41,617 nucleotides of DNA from a virus. The notes beneath the pieces are model-generated. The model searched no databases, had not been told where the DNA came from, and saw only the letters and a program-made list of their open reading frames with translations. The number at the start of each line of letters is the position of its first letter. Positions within the stretch are counted from its first letter, which is position 1. Where the stretch lies: positions 1-41,617 of IMG/VR virus record IMGVR_UViG_3300049855_000607; one strand, 5' to 3'. Shown piece after piece: positions 1-8,927 of the stretch. The position numbers were made by a program, and so were the translations under genes.

Positions 1-1829
1 CCTTGTAAGAGCACATTTCGTCTCTTTAATAGTAAATTTATTTTTTTATTTACTTTTGGAGTATTAACCCGAAAAAGTGGATCGTATTTAGGAACAAATT
101 CAGAAACTGCATCAGGAAGAATAGCGCCCACATCTACTACTGAAAAAGTAATATCTTGAGGTTTATATTTTTTTAACTCTGCATCTAAACTACTACCTAA
201 AGAAGGAAAGGTATCTTGAGTTGGATAAATTTGAACTTTGGCTACAAAAAACTCATTATTCATTAATCCTGAATTTTTATAACTTTGCAGAGCCTTGACG
301 TCTTTTTCTATTTGAGAGATTTCTGCTTGCACTTTATCTACATCAGCATTGTTTGCAAAATTTCCTAAAGAGGCAAGGTCTTGTCTCACTACCCGAGAGA
401 AAGCTCTTTGCGTATAAAATTTACCATTGTGATAATATAATTCAGTAGAGTTCCCAGTAAGCGGATCTGTAGTTACTATTTTGCTTCCAGTTGATAAGCT
501 TCCAGTATCTTCTTGTATTCCAAATTCACCTTCTACTGACCGAGTTCCTAATGCTATTTCAATGTCGTCTTCAGATATTGTTAGAATATTTTCTGGATTT
601 TCTAACTTAAATTCTGCTGACCCTCTTCCAGGTCCTCTATTGTCGCTAATATTTTCAGTAGTTGTATTTGCTGAAGAGATGTTGGCTAATTCTATAACTC
701 CGTTAAATACATTCTTGTATGTTCCGAGAACTTCTCCGGGAGTTTTTGTTGTTTGAGCTTTGAAGCCTTGAGTATCAAAATTAAAAGGAGCTGGTTGAAG
801 TTTATTTACATAATAAGAAAGTTGATCTCCAGAAGTTACTCCGCCAACATATACTGCAACGAAGCCAACATTAAAGCTTCCAATCTTAATTCCAAGTTTT
901 TTAAGCTCCTCTGCTTCAGTTGCTCCACCTTGTAAGCCATCTTTCATTTGATCTGTTGTTATCTTGTCAAGATCAATTGCCCACCACGTTGCTTTAGGTA
1001 ATTCAGGTAAAAGACTTTCAGGAATTCCTGCAGGAGGCGTTTCAGCTATATTAAGAACCTTATTATCATATCTTAATAGTTCTTCTTGACCTTCTGGATT
1101 AATAGCAGTGGATACTGTGACGCCAGGAGCAAGACCTCCAATGACAGTTCCATTTAAACCTGGCTTATTTCTTATTAATAATCTAGTTTGTATTGTTGTT
1201 GTAGATGATTGTATTTGAGTTGCTAATTTTATTTCTACCTTATTCTTTGTAGTAACTGAAATATTTTCAGTAGTTGCTATATCCGGATTTTGTAAAGTTA
1301 TTGTCTCTGTATAATATTTTGTTACAGGGCTTCCGGCTAATGTAAGAATATCGGAGGTGTATTTACCCGCTATCATTGTAGGATTTAAATCACCTGCTTG
1401 ACCTTGTTGTATTCTTGCAGACACAGCATTCATTTCTGAAAACTTTGTCATTATTTCGTGCTCATTTAATAAATCAATTTTACGAGCAATTAAATTACCG
1501 AGAACGAGCCGAGTTTTGATCTCTTGTATTTTACCAAGTCGCTCATCAGTAGAGCCAGTGACATAAGTCCATTCACCTTCTGTCCACTGTTTCTTTTGAA
1601 TAAAGATAGTTAATTGAGGTGTATGGCTATTTGCAAAACCACCCTCACCTGGCATAGTTCTTGCACCAAGAGCACCTGGATGAAAAGGAGCTGATCCAAA
1701 GGTCGGATTGTCGTCAGCTATTTGTTTAGAATTTGCAGATCCTTGGTTAAAGGAGCTTCCAACGTAGGAAGGTGCTATATCGCTTGGCGATATATCAAGT
1801 CTTGTTCTTTTTTTTGTGTCATCAATCAT
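1..1829 (-). CDS. Large virion structural protein, C-terminus outside window
   Basis: The frame opens at an ATG directly after the stop of the preceding gene (TAAATG) and runs about 609 codons to the window edge without a stop, so the protein is incomplete. No Shine-Dalgarno sequence stands before the ATG, so translation is probably coupled to the upstream gene. The visible part is soluble, with no membrane segment, rich in Thr, Ile and Asn, and has a probable coiled coil near residues 495-515. I do not recognise a domain. Its place just after the tape measure and a baseplate-type gene suggests a baseplate or tail-tip component. That is inference from gene order only. Confidence 0.75.
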   Translation of the reverse strand, partial: MIDDTKKRTRLDISPSDIAPSYVGSSFNQGSANSKQIADDNPTFGSAPFHPGALGARTMPGEGGFANSHTPQLTIFIQKKQWTEGEWTYVTGSTDERLGKIQEIKTRLVLGNLIARKIDLLNEHEIMTKFSEMNAVSARIQQGQAGDLNPTMIAGKYTSDILTLAGSPVTKYYTETITLQNPDIATTENISVTTKNKVEIKLATQIQSSTTTIQTRLLIRNKPGLNGTVIGGLAPGVTVSTAINPEGQEELLRYDNKVLNIAETPPAGIPESLLPELPKATWWAIDLDKITTDQMKDGLQGGATEAEELKKLGIKIGSFNVGFVAVYVGGVTSGDQLSYYVNKLQPAPFNFDTQGFKAQTTKTPGEVLGTYKNVFNGVIELANISSANTTTENISDNRGPGRGSAEFKLENPENILTISEDDIEIALGTRSVEGEFGIQEDTGSLSTGSKIVTTDPLTGNSTELYYHNGKFYTQRAFSRVVRQDLASLGNFANNADVDKVQAEISQIEKDVKALQSYKNSGLMNNEFFVAKVQIYPTQDTFPSLGSSLDAELKKYKPQDITFSVVDVGAILPDAVSEFVPKYDPLFRVNTPKVNKKINLLLKRRNVLLQ

Positions 1830-2570
1830 TTAGGAAAACAAATTTGAAGGGGTTAAGGGTCTTGCATTTTCTGCAAGATTGCTTTGTAACTCTTTTTGAT
1901 CAGGCTGCGTATCTGCTTTTTTCTCAAAAGTAGGATCTCTTAAAATTCCAGAAGCTTCTTCTAAAGCAGGAGCATTTAATTCTCCCATTTTGACATTCGT
2001 TCCATAAGCTCCTCCTTGTAAGTAGCCTCTACCACTATCAAATGAAGGAGTGTCTAAAGTAGACCAAGGTTTTTTGTGCCAACCCATAAAGTTTTTTCTT
2101 CTTCCTATTATTTCTACTGCTGTAAAATCCATATTATAAGTAAAAGATCCTGATGCTGCTTCATCATATCCAAAACTTGTAAAAAATCCTCTAAATCCTT
2201 GTCCTTGATACCACATAATTACGGAAGTAGCAAGTTGAGCAAGAGATTGTCTTCTTTTAATGCTTGGACCACTATTTGTTAATATTTTTTGTAAGGCTAC
2301 TTGTTCATTTCTATAAATATCATTGAGAACGTTGATGGCCTCAATACCACCATCTCCTGTTGTTCCTGACAGAGAAATTGAAGTTGTTTGCTCTCCCCAA
2401 TATTGAAGGATGAATCCACCTTTGGTCTTAGTCATTTGAGTAAGTTTAGCATCTTTGATATTTAACTTATCAGGATTTATATACATCTCAATAAAGGCAT
2501 TGCTTCCAATTGAAGGAAGTTCCCACACAATAAGCGATCTTACCTTTTCATTTGAATGAGCTTTAGACAT
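1830..2570 (-). CDS. Probable baseplate/tail-tube-proximal protein after the tape measure
   Basis: A 246-residue soluble protein directly downstream of the tape measure. I chose the ATG followed by SKAHSNEK because GGAG lies just before it, although with only 3 bases of spacing; GTG and ATG codons 21 and 12 bases upstream are alternatives. Its start overlaps the end of the tape measure, which implies coupling. The N-terminal region (MYINPDKLNI, then KGGFILQYWGE and a Gly-rich ISLSGTTG turn) looks to me like small proteins that follow tape measures in myoviruses and form the tube-to-baseplate junction. The family assignment rests on resemblance and position. The last 60 residues are polar and low in pattern. 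Confidence 0.7.
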   Translation of the reverse strand: MSKAHSNEKVRSLIVWELPSIGSNAFIEMYINPDKLNIKDAKLTQMTKTKGGFILQYWGEQTTSISLSGTTGDGGIEAINVLNDIYRNEQVALQKILTNSGPSIKRRQSLAQLATSVIMWYQGQGFRGFFTSFGYDEAASGSFTYNMDFTAVEIIGRRKNFMGWHKKPWSTLDTPSFDSGRGYLQGGAYGTNVKMGELNAPALEEASGILRDPTFEKKADTQPDQKELQSNLAENARPLTPSNLFS

Positions 2571-5190
2571 TTGCTCCACCATTCTGTGCACTTGATGCAG
2601 TATTTGTAGCTATATTAATCATTTGATCTTTAGTTGCTTTGCCTATAGCCTTACCATCAAGCATTACTGTTGTTTCTATTTTTACAGGTTGCTTCATTTC
2701 TTTCAATGCAGCAGTCAAATTATTTACAGAGCTGACGAGTTGTTCGTTACCAGAAGAAGCTGAAGATGTTGCTTTAGAACTTGAAGCTGATGCAACTGCT
2801 TTAGGTTGCTCAACTTTAGGAGGCAAAGGAGTGTTTTTTAATTGACCTCCATCAGAGGTTGCAAATTTAGCAGCATCTGAATAGCTCATAGCAGAGGTAT
2901 TTGTATTCCAATCACTATAAACATTTTGATTATTTTTTGTTCCTTTGGTAAGTGATTTTGCTGCTGTCGTATTGGAAGCAAAAAGCTGATTACTTCCCAT
3001 AGAATACGCATTTACGGGATTAATAGGAATTGATATAGAACTTTCATTTGCTTTTTTGTTCACTGCTCCTAAAGCTTGAGACGCAGTAGTTGAAGATTTA
3101 ATGACATTAGAAGCCTGTGGTATTTGAGCTGGAGCAGCTGTTGGTGTTTGAGTAGGAGTAGTTGCTGGTGCAACAAATATTGGAGTTGGAGATGGAGCAG
3201 GTATTTGAGCTGGAGTAGTTGCTGGTACAGCTGGAATTTGAGTCGGAATAGTAGTTGCTGGCATAACAGGTATTGGAGTTGAAGTGGCAGCTGCTGGTGC
3301 AGGAGGTATTTGAGTTGGAGATTCTGCTTCTTTTTTAGTAAAAAAGTCTTGGATTGTTTTTTGAGCATCACCAGGATTGGTTGCTATCTGTTTTTGGAGC
3401 TCTATTAAATTGTCTATTTCCTTTAAAGCTGGATTCTTTTCTTCTAATTGTTTTTTCAATTCTTGTTTCTTTGTTGGATCTTTTTCTGAGAAAAAAGAAT
3501 TGACCATTTTTTCAATTTGCTTTGCAGCATCTATTCCTATGTTTTGTGCTGCTACGCCACCTCCTCTCACTTGTGCTCCTACCATAGAGGAAACTGGAGA
3601 TGTCATTACTCGAGAGGCTTCTGATGTATTTAGAAGTGCTTTGCCAAATCTTTCAAGATAATTAGTTGAATTGTCAAGTGCCTGATCAAAGTTAGAAATT
3701 GAAGCGCCTTGAGTTTCTCTTAACTCGCCTAATTGATCGCTTGCCGATCCTTTTCCTGTCAAAAGGGTTGCATAATTTTGAGCTTGCTTTTCTGATTCAA
3801 GACCAAATCGATCTTTAATGACCATACTTTGAAGAAAATTGCCTTCTATATTACCTTCTTTTTTAAATTGCTCTCTTGTCTTCATTGGACCAGAAATATT
3901 TTCTATAGCTTGTTTATTTACTTGCATTCTTTCGTCTATAGACATTTCGTTCATATATTTATCTACATCTTCTAAATCTCCACCAGCTAAAGCAACAGCT
4001 TCAAGAGCTTGGGCAAATTGATCGCTGCTCGACGCCACTGTTTGCATTGCCCTTCTATTAGCATCTTGCGCTTGCTGTATACTATTGAACGACTTCACGC
4101 CTTGTTTGCCCAAAGCTTCATATTTGCGGCCAACGAGTTCAATTTGATCCGCAATATCCTTCATTGGAGCTTTACTTCCCTTAAACGCCTCCATAAGTGC
4201 ACTTGCATTTTCTGCAATTAGCGCTCCAGTTCCTTCAGTACCTTGTGCTCTTTCGGTAAAAGTGGCTATTGTTGCATTTACATCATTAAAGGATTCTTTT
4301 TGAGAAGTATTAGCAAGCGTTGCGAGATTTTGAGCATCTTTGAGTGCAATTCCTGCAAGAGCAGCTGCTCCATAATTTTGAGACAACATTTTGGCGGCTG
4401 CAGCAGTTTGCTCCGCAATGTCGGTAGATTGTCTCATTTGTCCAAGAAGTGCTGGATACGTTTTAGTTGTAGTTTCCATTGCTTCATTAAGAGCTGACAT
4501 ATCTTGCCCAGTTTGTTGCATCCAAATTTTAGATGCTTGTCTTACTGCTTCAATACTTTTTGTAGAATCTCCTAAAGTTTCTTGAATAGTTTTGCCACTA
4601 TTCATATAAGCTCTTGCTACCATTTTTTGAGAGTTGGCCCAATCATCACTAACTTTGATTCCAGCTGCTCCAGCTGCTCCAGCTGCCTCTCCTGCTTTTT
4701 GAATGAATGGAGAATTAGATGCTCCTGTAATATTGGTAATAGCTTGAGGCATTTGTTCAAATACATTTCCTCCAGTTGCACTTGTAACAGCAAGTCTTCC
4801 TGCTTCTATTCCAGTCTGACCTGTCATCTTAAGGGCAGACCCTAAGACTGGAACATCTCCAGCTTTGTCAGTAATCTTTCCTCCAAGATATCCAGCTCCT
4901 AATACTCCACCTAATGCTGTAGCTGTTTTCGCTCCAGGGCTCATTTTACCAAAGGCATCTTTAAGGCCACCAAAAAGATTTGAAGCTCCAGTTTTGAGAG
5001 CATCCGCTCCACCTAGTAAAGAGTCGGAGCCTGACTTAAAGGTTGAGACAGCTGTAGCAAAGTTACTCAAATCTGCAGGAGGAGTAGATTGAGATGCAGC
5101 CTTAGATTCTGTAGTTTCGGTTTTGGGAAGATTATTTACATCTACATTTTCAACTGGTTTTGGATTATTTGGATCATTTGTATCTGCCAT
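2563..5190 (-). CDS. Tail tape measure protein
   Basis: An 875-residue protein in the classical tape-measure position, right after the frameshifted chaperone pair. The N-terminal 70 residues are polar. A Gly/Ala-rich hydrophobic stretch follows near residues 80-115, typical of the membrane-active part of tape measures. Residues 140-600 are long, Ala/Gln-rich and largely helical. Residues 620-697 are a low-complexity Pro/Ala/Thr/Gln linker with repeated PAQIP- and PATTP-like units. The C-terminus has a short helical, Gly/Asn-rich end. No lysozyme or peptidase domain is visible. At the usual 0.15 nm per residue the length would set a tail of about 130 nm; that is an estimate from family knowledge. 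Confidence 0.9.
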   Translation of the reverse strand: MADTNDPNNPKPVENVDVNNLPKTETTESKAASQSTPPADLSNFATAVSTFKSGSDSLLGGADALKTGASNLFGGLKDAFGKMSPGAKTATALGGVLGAGYLGGKITDKAGDVPVLGSALKMTGQTGIEAGRLAVTSATGGNVFEQMPQAITNITGASNSPFIQKAGEAAGAAGAAGIKVSDDWANSQKMVARAYMNSGKTIQETLGDSTKSIEAVRQASKIWMQQTGQDMSALNEAMETTTKTYPALLGQMRQSTDIAEQTAAAAKMLSQNYGAAALAGIALKDAQNLATLANTSQKESFNDVNATIATFTERAQGTEGTGALIAENASALMEAFKGSKAPMKDIADQIELVGRKYEALGKQGVKSFNSIQQAQDANRRAMQTVASSSDQFAQALEAVALAGGDLEDVDKYMNEMSIDERMQVNKQAIENISGPMKTREQFKKEGNIEGNFLQSMVIKDRFGLESEKQAQNYATLLTGKGSASDQLGELRETQGASISNFDQALDNSTNYLERFGKALLNTSEASRVMTSPVSSMVGAQVRGGGVAAQNIGIDAAKQIEKMVNSFFSEKDPTKKQELKKQLEEKNPALKEIDNLIELQKQIATNPGDAQKTIQDFFTKKEAESPTQIPPAPAAATSTPIPVMPATTIPTQIPAVPATTPAQIPAPSPTPIFVAPATTPTQTPTAAPAQIPQASNVIKSSTTASQALGAVNKKANESSISIPINPVNAYSMGSNQLFASNTTAAKSLTKGTKNNQNVYSDWNTNTSAMSYSDAAKFATSDGGQLKNTPLPPKVEQPKAVASASSSKATSSASSGNEQLVSSVNNLTAALKEMKQPVKIETTVMLDGKAIGKATKDQMINIATNTASSAQNGGANV

Positions 5191-5195
5191 CTAAA

Positions 5196-6031
5196 TTATT
5201 CTCTTTTCATTACTCTCATTTCGTCTAACTCATCATCTTCGAAGTCTTCTTCATCGTCGTCTTTGGAACTTCTTTTTCTATTCTTATTTAAAGCATCTTT
5301 ATCAACATTAATACCTAAATCTTGTAACTGCTTAAAGAAGATATCATCATTTTCAGATTCTTTATCTATGCCTTCATTTCTTTCTCTCTCTTCTTGAACT
5401 TTTTTAACCGCATCATAATTATGAAAAGCCATTGCATATTCTGCGATTGCTATTTTATTTTTTACTTCTTCTGTTTCATCTAAAAATATATGTTCTGCAT
5501 AAACTCGTAACTGTGCTGGATGAAGATTATTCCAATATGGGTCACTGTAAGGAATCCGCCAAAGTTTAGAAAGCTTCCAACGTAGCCGGTTGGCGGGCTC
5601 CTCAACTACTTTTTTATTTCCTCACTCTCCTCTTTCGTTCCTTTTAGGGAAATCTTATTCTTCATCTCGTTATAAAATATCCAAAGCTTCAAAAGAAGTT
5701 CTAAGCTAAATTTAGTGACCAAAGAGCGTCTTTTTTGTAAAGCATCTTCTCCCATAGCTCCTGGAACTGCTTCAAATGGGACTGAATTGACTTCAGTAAT
5801 TGCGCGAGAAAGTAATTCAATAGAGCCATAGGTTGGTCTATATTTTTGATCATCAATTGCGATGTTCTTGCTTTTCAAAACTTCGTCAATAATCATATCA
5901 ACTTCCAACTCTTCTAGTGGAGTTAACGTCTTCATTTTAAATTTAAATGTACCATCAGAAGTATCTAGAATATATTCTTCGCTAAGGTGTCCTTGATTCA
6001 ATAACTTGGAAAGATCAGCTAAATTGACCAT
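5196..6031 (-). CDS. Tail assembly chaperone, -1 frameshift fusion (GT-like)
   Basis: Slippage at the heptamer joins the 141 residues of the short form to 137 more, giving about 278 residues. After the slip the frame reads VVEEPANRLRWKL and stays open for 411 bases until a TAA six bases before the tape-measure ATG. That whole stretch has no good independent start: its first ATG is 59 codons in and lacks a ribosome site. This argues that it is reached only by frameshifting. The extension has a Trp/Tyr-rich core and a very acidic C-terminus (DDDEEDFEDDELDE), as seen in T parts that bind tape measures. The fusion is inferred from sequence, not observed. Confidence 0.85.
5606..6031 (-). CDS. Tail assembly chaperone, short form (G-like)
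   Basis: A 141-residue protein between the tail tube and the tape measure, the conserved position of tail assembly chaperones (lambda G/GT and their myovirus counterparts), which bind the tape measure during tail assembly. A strong GGAG precedes the ATG. The sequence starts with a short helix, then a beta-like segment (TFKFKMKTLT) and helices rich in Leu and Glu, and ends in SEEIKK right at a slippery A-AAA-AAG followed by UAG. Most ribosomes should stop here and a minority shift back one base to make the longer form. No enzyme motif is present, as expected for the family. Confidence 0.85.
   Translation of the reverse strand: MVNLADLSKLLNQGHLSEEYILDTSDGTFKFKMKTLTPLEELEVDMIIDEVLKSKNIAIDDQKYRPTYGSIELLSRAITEVNSVPFEAVPGAMGEDALQKRRSLVTKFSLELLLKLWIFYNEMKNKISLKGTKEESEEIKK
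5609..5615 (-). promoter_or_regulatory. Programmed -1 frameshift site A-AAA-AAG
   Basis: Read on the minus strand the zero-frame codons are AUA AAA AAG UAG, a perfect X-XXY-YYZ heptamer identical to the Escherichia coli dnaX slippery site. An AGGAG lies 11 bases upstream, much like the internal Shine-Dalgarno that stimulates dnaX slippage. About 12 bases downstream CCGCCAA can pair with UUGGCGG further on, and a competing CCAAC/GUUGG hairpin is also possible. Context between tube and tape measure is exactly where such sites occur. Confidence 0.88.
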
Positions 6032-6082
6032 AATAAAGTCTCCTTGAAATTTTAAAAATGAAGAAAAGAAGGGAAGGGAAGG

Positions 6083-6102
6083 AATGAGGCCGAAGCCTCA
6101 TT
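6083..6102 (-). terminator. C(UUCG)G tetraloop hairpin, probable terminator or mRNA stabiliser
   Basis: On the minus transcript AAUGAGGC and GCCUCAUU form an 8-bp stem closed by the very stable C(UUCG)G loop. A pyrimidine-rich run (CCUUCCCUUCCC, then UUUUC) follows rather than a clean U tract. It lies between the tail tube stop and the chaperone start. Such hairpins in phage T4 act as intercistronic terminators or 3' stabilisers, so this one probably lowers chaperone and tape-measure mRNA relative to tube and sheath. Confidence 0.65.
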
Positions 6103-6106
6103 TTAG

Positions 6107-6135
6107 TGCTCTTCGGAAAGAATATCCGAAGAGCA
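6107..6135 (-). terminator. 11-bp stem hairpin after the tail tube gene
   Basis: UGCUCUUCGGA pairs perfectly with UCCGAAGAGCA across a 7-base loop, starting 16 bases after the tail tube stop. It has no U tract of its own and stands five bases ahead of the UUCG hairpin. The two together look like a tandem structure protecting the 3' end of the sheath-tube message or causing partial termination. Confidence 0.6.
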
Positions 6136-6150
6136 AGAAGATAGTCAAAA

Positions 6151-6858
6151 TTAAGGTGTTCTAGTAGCGTCGAAAGCGGACATAACACTAGCGGATTTAG
6201 ATGTATTGCTATTTCTTTCAAGAGAATCTTTATTTCCTTGAATAGTAGTAACCGCTTGTCTATCGTAGACATGTTCGCACTCTAATTGTGCCTGCTCTGC
6301 AATTAAATAATCACCTGCTGTATAAGTGAAGCTTGAAGTTTTAAACCAGCAGTTAGCGAAGACAGTTTCAAGTTTATGATTTTGAAGATTTAGGGTTCCG
6401 TCTGCTGCAGGATTTGGGAGGCTTCCTCCACCACCAGTAGGATCGTTACCATCTCCTGAAGTATTGGCTCCAACTCCAAGATAAGAATTGTAGTCAGTAA
6501 CTACAATATTAAATGCCCTTCTTTGAGCGTGAATATGTCGATATTCACGTTGAAGAGCTTGAGGAAGTCTTTGAAAATCAAAGACTATCCTTTTAATAGA
6601 AAGATCAAAAGTTGTTGTTCCTGTTGGGACAATTTGAACAGTCCCATCAGTTCCAACTTCTTCAACTCTCTTAAGTGGACGTGATTGATTATAAGTAAAA
6701 TCTTGGATAGCGCCAATTGTGTAAACTGCGTCACTATCGTCAGCTTCTACTTGAATAATAATTTGAGTAGAAAGACCCGCTTGAACTCTTTTGCTTCTCA
6801 TCCCAACGCCTGCGGTTGTGGCGTTTGGGAATCGTTTGTTTACTCTATCTAATACCAT
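6151..6858 (-). CDS. Tail tube protein
   Basis: A 235-residue protein that polymerises into the inner tube through which DNA passes. Recognition comes from the core typical of myovirus tubes: a beta strand leading to IGAIQDFTYNQSRP, then KRVEEVGTDGTVQIVP, TTFDLSIKRIVFD, and the helix QALQREYRHIHAQRR followed by FNIVV. The C-terminal third (KTSSFTYTAGDYLIAEQAQLECEH-like, residues 180-210) fits the closing strand pair. AAGGAGG lies 8 bases before the ATG, the best ribosome site in the region and consistent with high expression. It follows the sheath gene directly and is followed by two hairpins. A Gly-rich loop near residues 130-145 is probably surface exposed. Confidence 0.92.
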   Translation of the reverse strand: MVLDRVNKRFPNATTAGVGMRSKRVQAGLSTQIIIQVEADDSDAVYTIGAIQDFTYNQSRPLKRVEEVGTDGTVQIVPTGTTTFDLSIKRIVFDFQRLPQALQREYRHIHAQRRAFNIVVTDYNSYLGVGANTSGDGNDPTGGGGSLPNPAADGTLNLQNHKLETVFANCWFKTSSFTYTAGDYLIAEQAQLECEHVYDRQAVTTIQGNKDSLERNSNTSKSASVMSAFDATRTP

Positions 6859-6886
6859 GATTAATTCCTCCTTAAGTTTTTATTAA

Positions 6887-8902
6887 TTAAACGCCAACTG
6901 AAAAGTCGATGAAGATCCAATTCAATGGGAAAATTGGTGTAATATCAAAAGAAACATTAACTTGTCGTGGCTCATTTGGATCTACAACTACTTTAACATT
7001 TTGGTAAGCAGTAATGTATCCTTGAGATTGCAATTGAGCAAGAATGCTCTTTGTTGCTGATTCCATATCTGCTAAAATATTTGGTGTAATTAAGGTTCCA
7101 AGGAACGCAGCTTGTAGGCGCTTTCTCATTGTCTTTGCAGTAAAGTCACTAATTCTAACTACTGACATTTCTTCTTCTACAGCGCGACCCGAATTAACAG
7201 TCGTTTGAGCTGCTGCGACTCTGCCACCTGCAGCGAGAGGAGCCACAATCGAAACACCAGCACCTAATGCAAAATTTGCTTCGTCGATAGAGAGTTTGTA
7301 TTTTGGATCAATTGTAAATCCAGAAAGACTCTTATTTAGAAGAGAGAATGGAATTGGATGTGAAGCCATGTAACCAGCAGCCGAAGAAGCAATTACCCAA
7401 CCATCAAGGATTTGGTTTTCACCTAAAACGACTCTGTTTACTGAAGGACCACCTGGCCAAAAGAACATTGCTCTTTTGAAAGGACCAAAATTTGCTTCAA
7501 TGCCGGTGATTGGATCAAGAATAAAATCGAGATCAACAAATTCGTAAGTTCCAAAAAGACAATTTCTTTCTTGACGATTTTTAGTTTCTGACATAATGTT
7601 TGCATGATTCAAGCAAGCAAGATGAGCAGTTGCTACAAGGTTGATTACTGAAGTATCTGGAAGATAGTTTGCAGTGATCTTGTCGCCTTCTTGTAATGTA
7701 TTATCTACTGTATGACCAGCTCCTGGATAATTTGGATCAAAAGCAATAAGAACGTTTGAGGTCCCGTTTAAGGAGCTTCCATCTAAATTTGGAACCGAGT
7801 AGTCTACTCCGTACTGAAGTAGACGGCCATTTTTGTAAACTTCAAGGAATACTGGATTGCCAGCTCCTACTTGACCAGAAGGAATTACAGCTAAAGGAGA
7901 AATGTTAATTCCAGGTTGATCTCCAGTTGCTGGATCTTCTTGTAGGTATGCGCCAGTTCCTGTTAAAGGAGCATGAAGAGCTGCCTCGTAGAATGGCATA
8001 ATAATCTCGCCAATAACTCGTGAGCCCATAGTTGGGATCAAAAGATCAACATCTTCTTCTTTTTCTAAAGCCTTAAGAGCTGTGAAAAGAGTAGGCTCTT
8101 GAACTAAACGTCTTGAAGAACCAAGACCTGTAAGAACTTCACCAGCATGAACAGCCATAAAAGTATTTGCACCGTTTTCTGATGCAATTTGAGCTGCAAG
8201 AGAAATAGTATTTTCTTTTGTTGGATATCCATGCTTTACAAAAATATCACTAATGTCGGTAAATTGCTCTGGACTATTTAGATCTGCTTCAGCAACATAA
8301 GATGCTACTAAAGTAGCAAAAGAGCTTAGGGCTTGATCTAAAATTAAACGACCTGTTCCTAGATCAAAGAGGTAATGATTAGGCTCTGGTGAACCAGCTG
8401 TAATGCCTAATTGAGCTTGAAGTGCTTGGAACTGACGAGCCCATTTGGAATCAAAAAAGCCGCTACCGTCACTTGCACCTTGGTAACCATCAATTGAATC
8501 TCCAAAGTATCCATCGAATCCAGCAAAGCCACTGTATCCATCGATGTCTCCGAATTCAGCTTCCCAAGCTTGTGCCATTGCTTCAGAGGTAATCTGAATC
8601 AAAGGAAGATCAGTTCCGTCTCCACGTGGATTTAAATAAAGTTCTAAACTTCCAGGGACAACTGGAAAACTAACCAACTGAAAATGGCGTCCATCTGGAT
8701 CATTAGCAGGATTAAAACCTGTTGGTTCTCCATCTTCTCCATTTCCTACTGCTCGTGATACAATAAATTCTTCTCTTTTCCCTTTACCCAAAATCGCCAC
8801 TACAGTGGGATTGCCTGGTAAACTTACGGGACCTGGACGAGTCTTTACGGCAGAATACGCTCCTGGTAAGACTGCTCCTATAATTCCTGGTATGTTTGGC
8901 AT
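6887..8902 (-). CDS. Tail sheath protein
   Basis: A 671-residue contractile sheath subunit. The N-terminus (VSLPGNPTVVAILGKGKREEF) and the C-terminal domain (MRKRLQAAFLG, then QLQSQGYITAY, VVVDPNEPRQVNVSFDI and PIFPLNWIFIDF) match the conserved sheath core that forms the handshake with neighbouring subunits. A middle region of roughly residues 90-420 is a variable surface insertion. It carries three DGY tripeptides at 121-123, 130-132 and 138-140 in a Gly/Ser-rich loop. GGAGGA precedes the ATG by 7-8 bases. The tail tube gene follows 28 bases later, the universal sheath-tube order, so both are probably translated from one message. Confidence 0.95.
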   Translation of the reverse strand: MPNIPGIIGAVLPGAYSAVKTRPGPVSLPGNPTVVAILGKGKREEFIVSRAVGNGEDGEPTGFNPANDPDGRHFQLVSFPVVPGSLELYLNPRGDGTDLPLIQITSEAMAQAWEAEFGDIDGYSGFAGFDGYFGDSIDGYQGASDGSGFFDSKWARQFQALQAQLGITAGSPEPNHYLFDLGTGRLILDQALSSFATLVASYVAEADLNSPEQFTDISDIFVKHGYPTKENTISLAAQIASENGANTFMAVHAGEVLTGLGSSRRLVQEPTLFTALKALEKEEDVDLLIPTMGSRVIGEIIMPFYEAALHAPLTGTGAYLQEDPATGDQPGINISPLAVIPSGQVGAGNPVFLEVYKNGRLLQYGVDYSVPNLDGSSLNGTSNVLIAFDPNYPGAGHTVDNTLQEGDKITANYLPDTSVINLVATAHLACLNHANIMSETKNRQERNCLFGTYEFVDLDFILDPITGIEANFGPFKRAMFFWPGGPSVNRVVLGENQILDGWVIASSAAGYMASHPIPFSLLNKSLSGFTIDPKYKLSIDEANFALGAGVSIVAPLAAGGRVAAAQTTVNSGRAVEEEMSVVRISDFTAKTMRKRLQAAFLGTLITPNILADMESATKSILAQLQSQGYITAYQNVKVVVDPNEPRQVNVSFDITPIFPLNWIFIDFSVGV

Positions 8903-8927
8903 CTTCTGATTCCTCCTTCTTTGTTTC

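Noticed and set aside
3069-3371. A Leu/Gln-rich 100-codon minus-strand frame in the tape measure
   Set aside because: It is the shifted reading of the Pro/Gln/Thr low-complexity linker and has no start signal.
6015-6272. An 85-codon minus-strand frame between tail tube and chaperone
   Set aside because: It lies mostly within the tube gene in another frame, crosses the hairpins and has no ribosome site.
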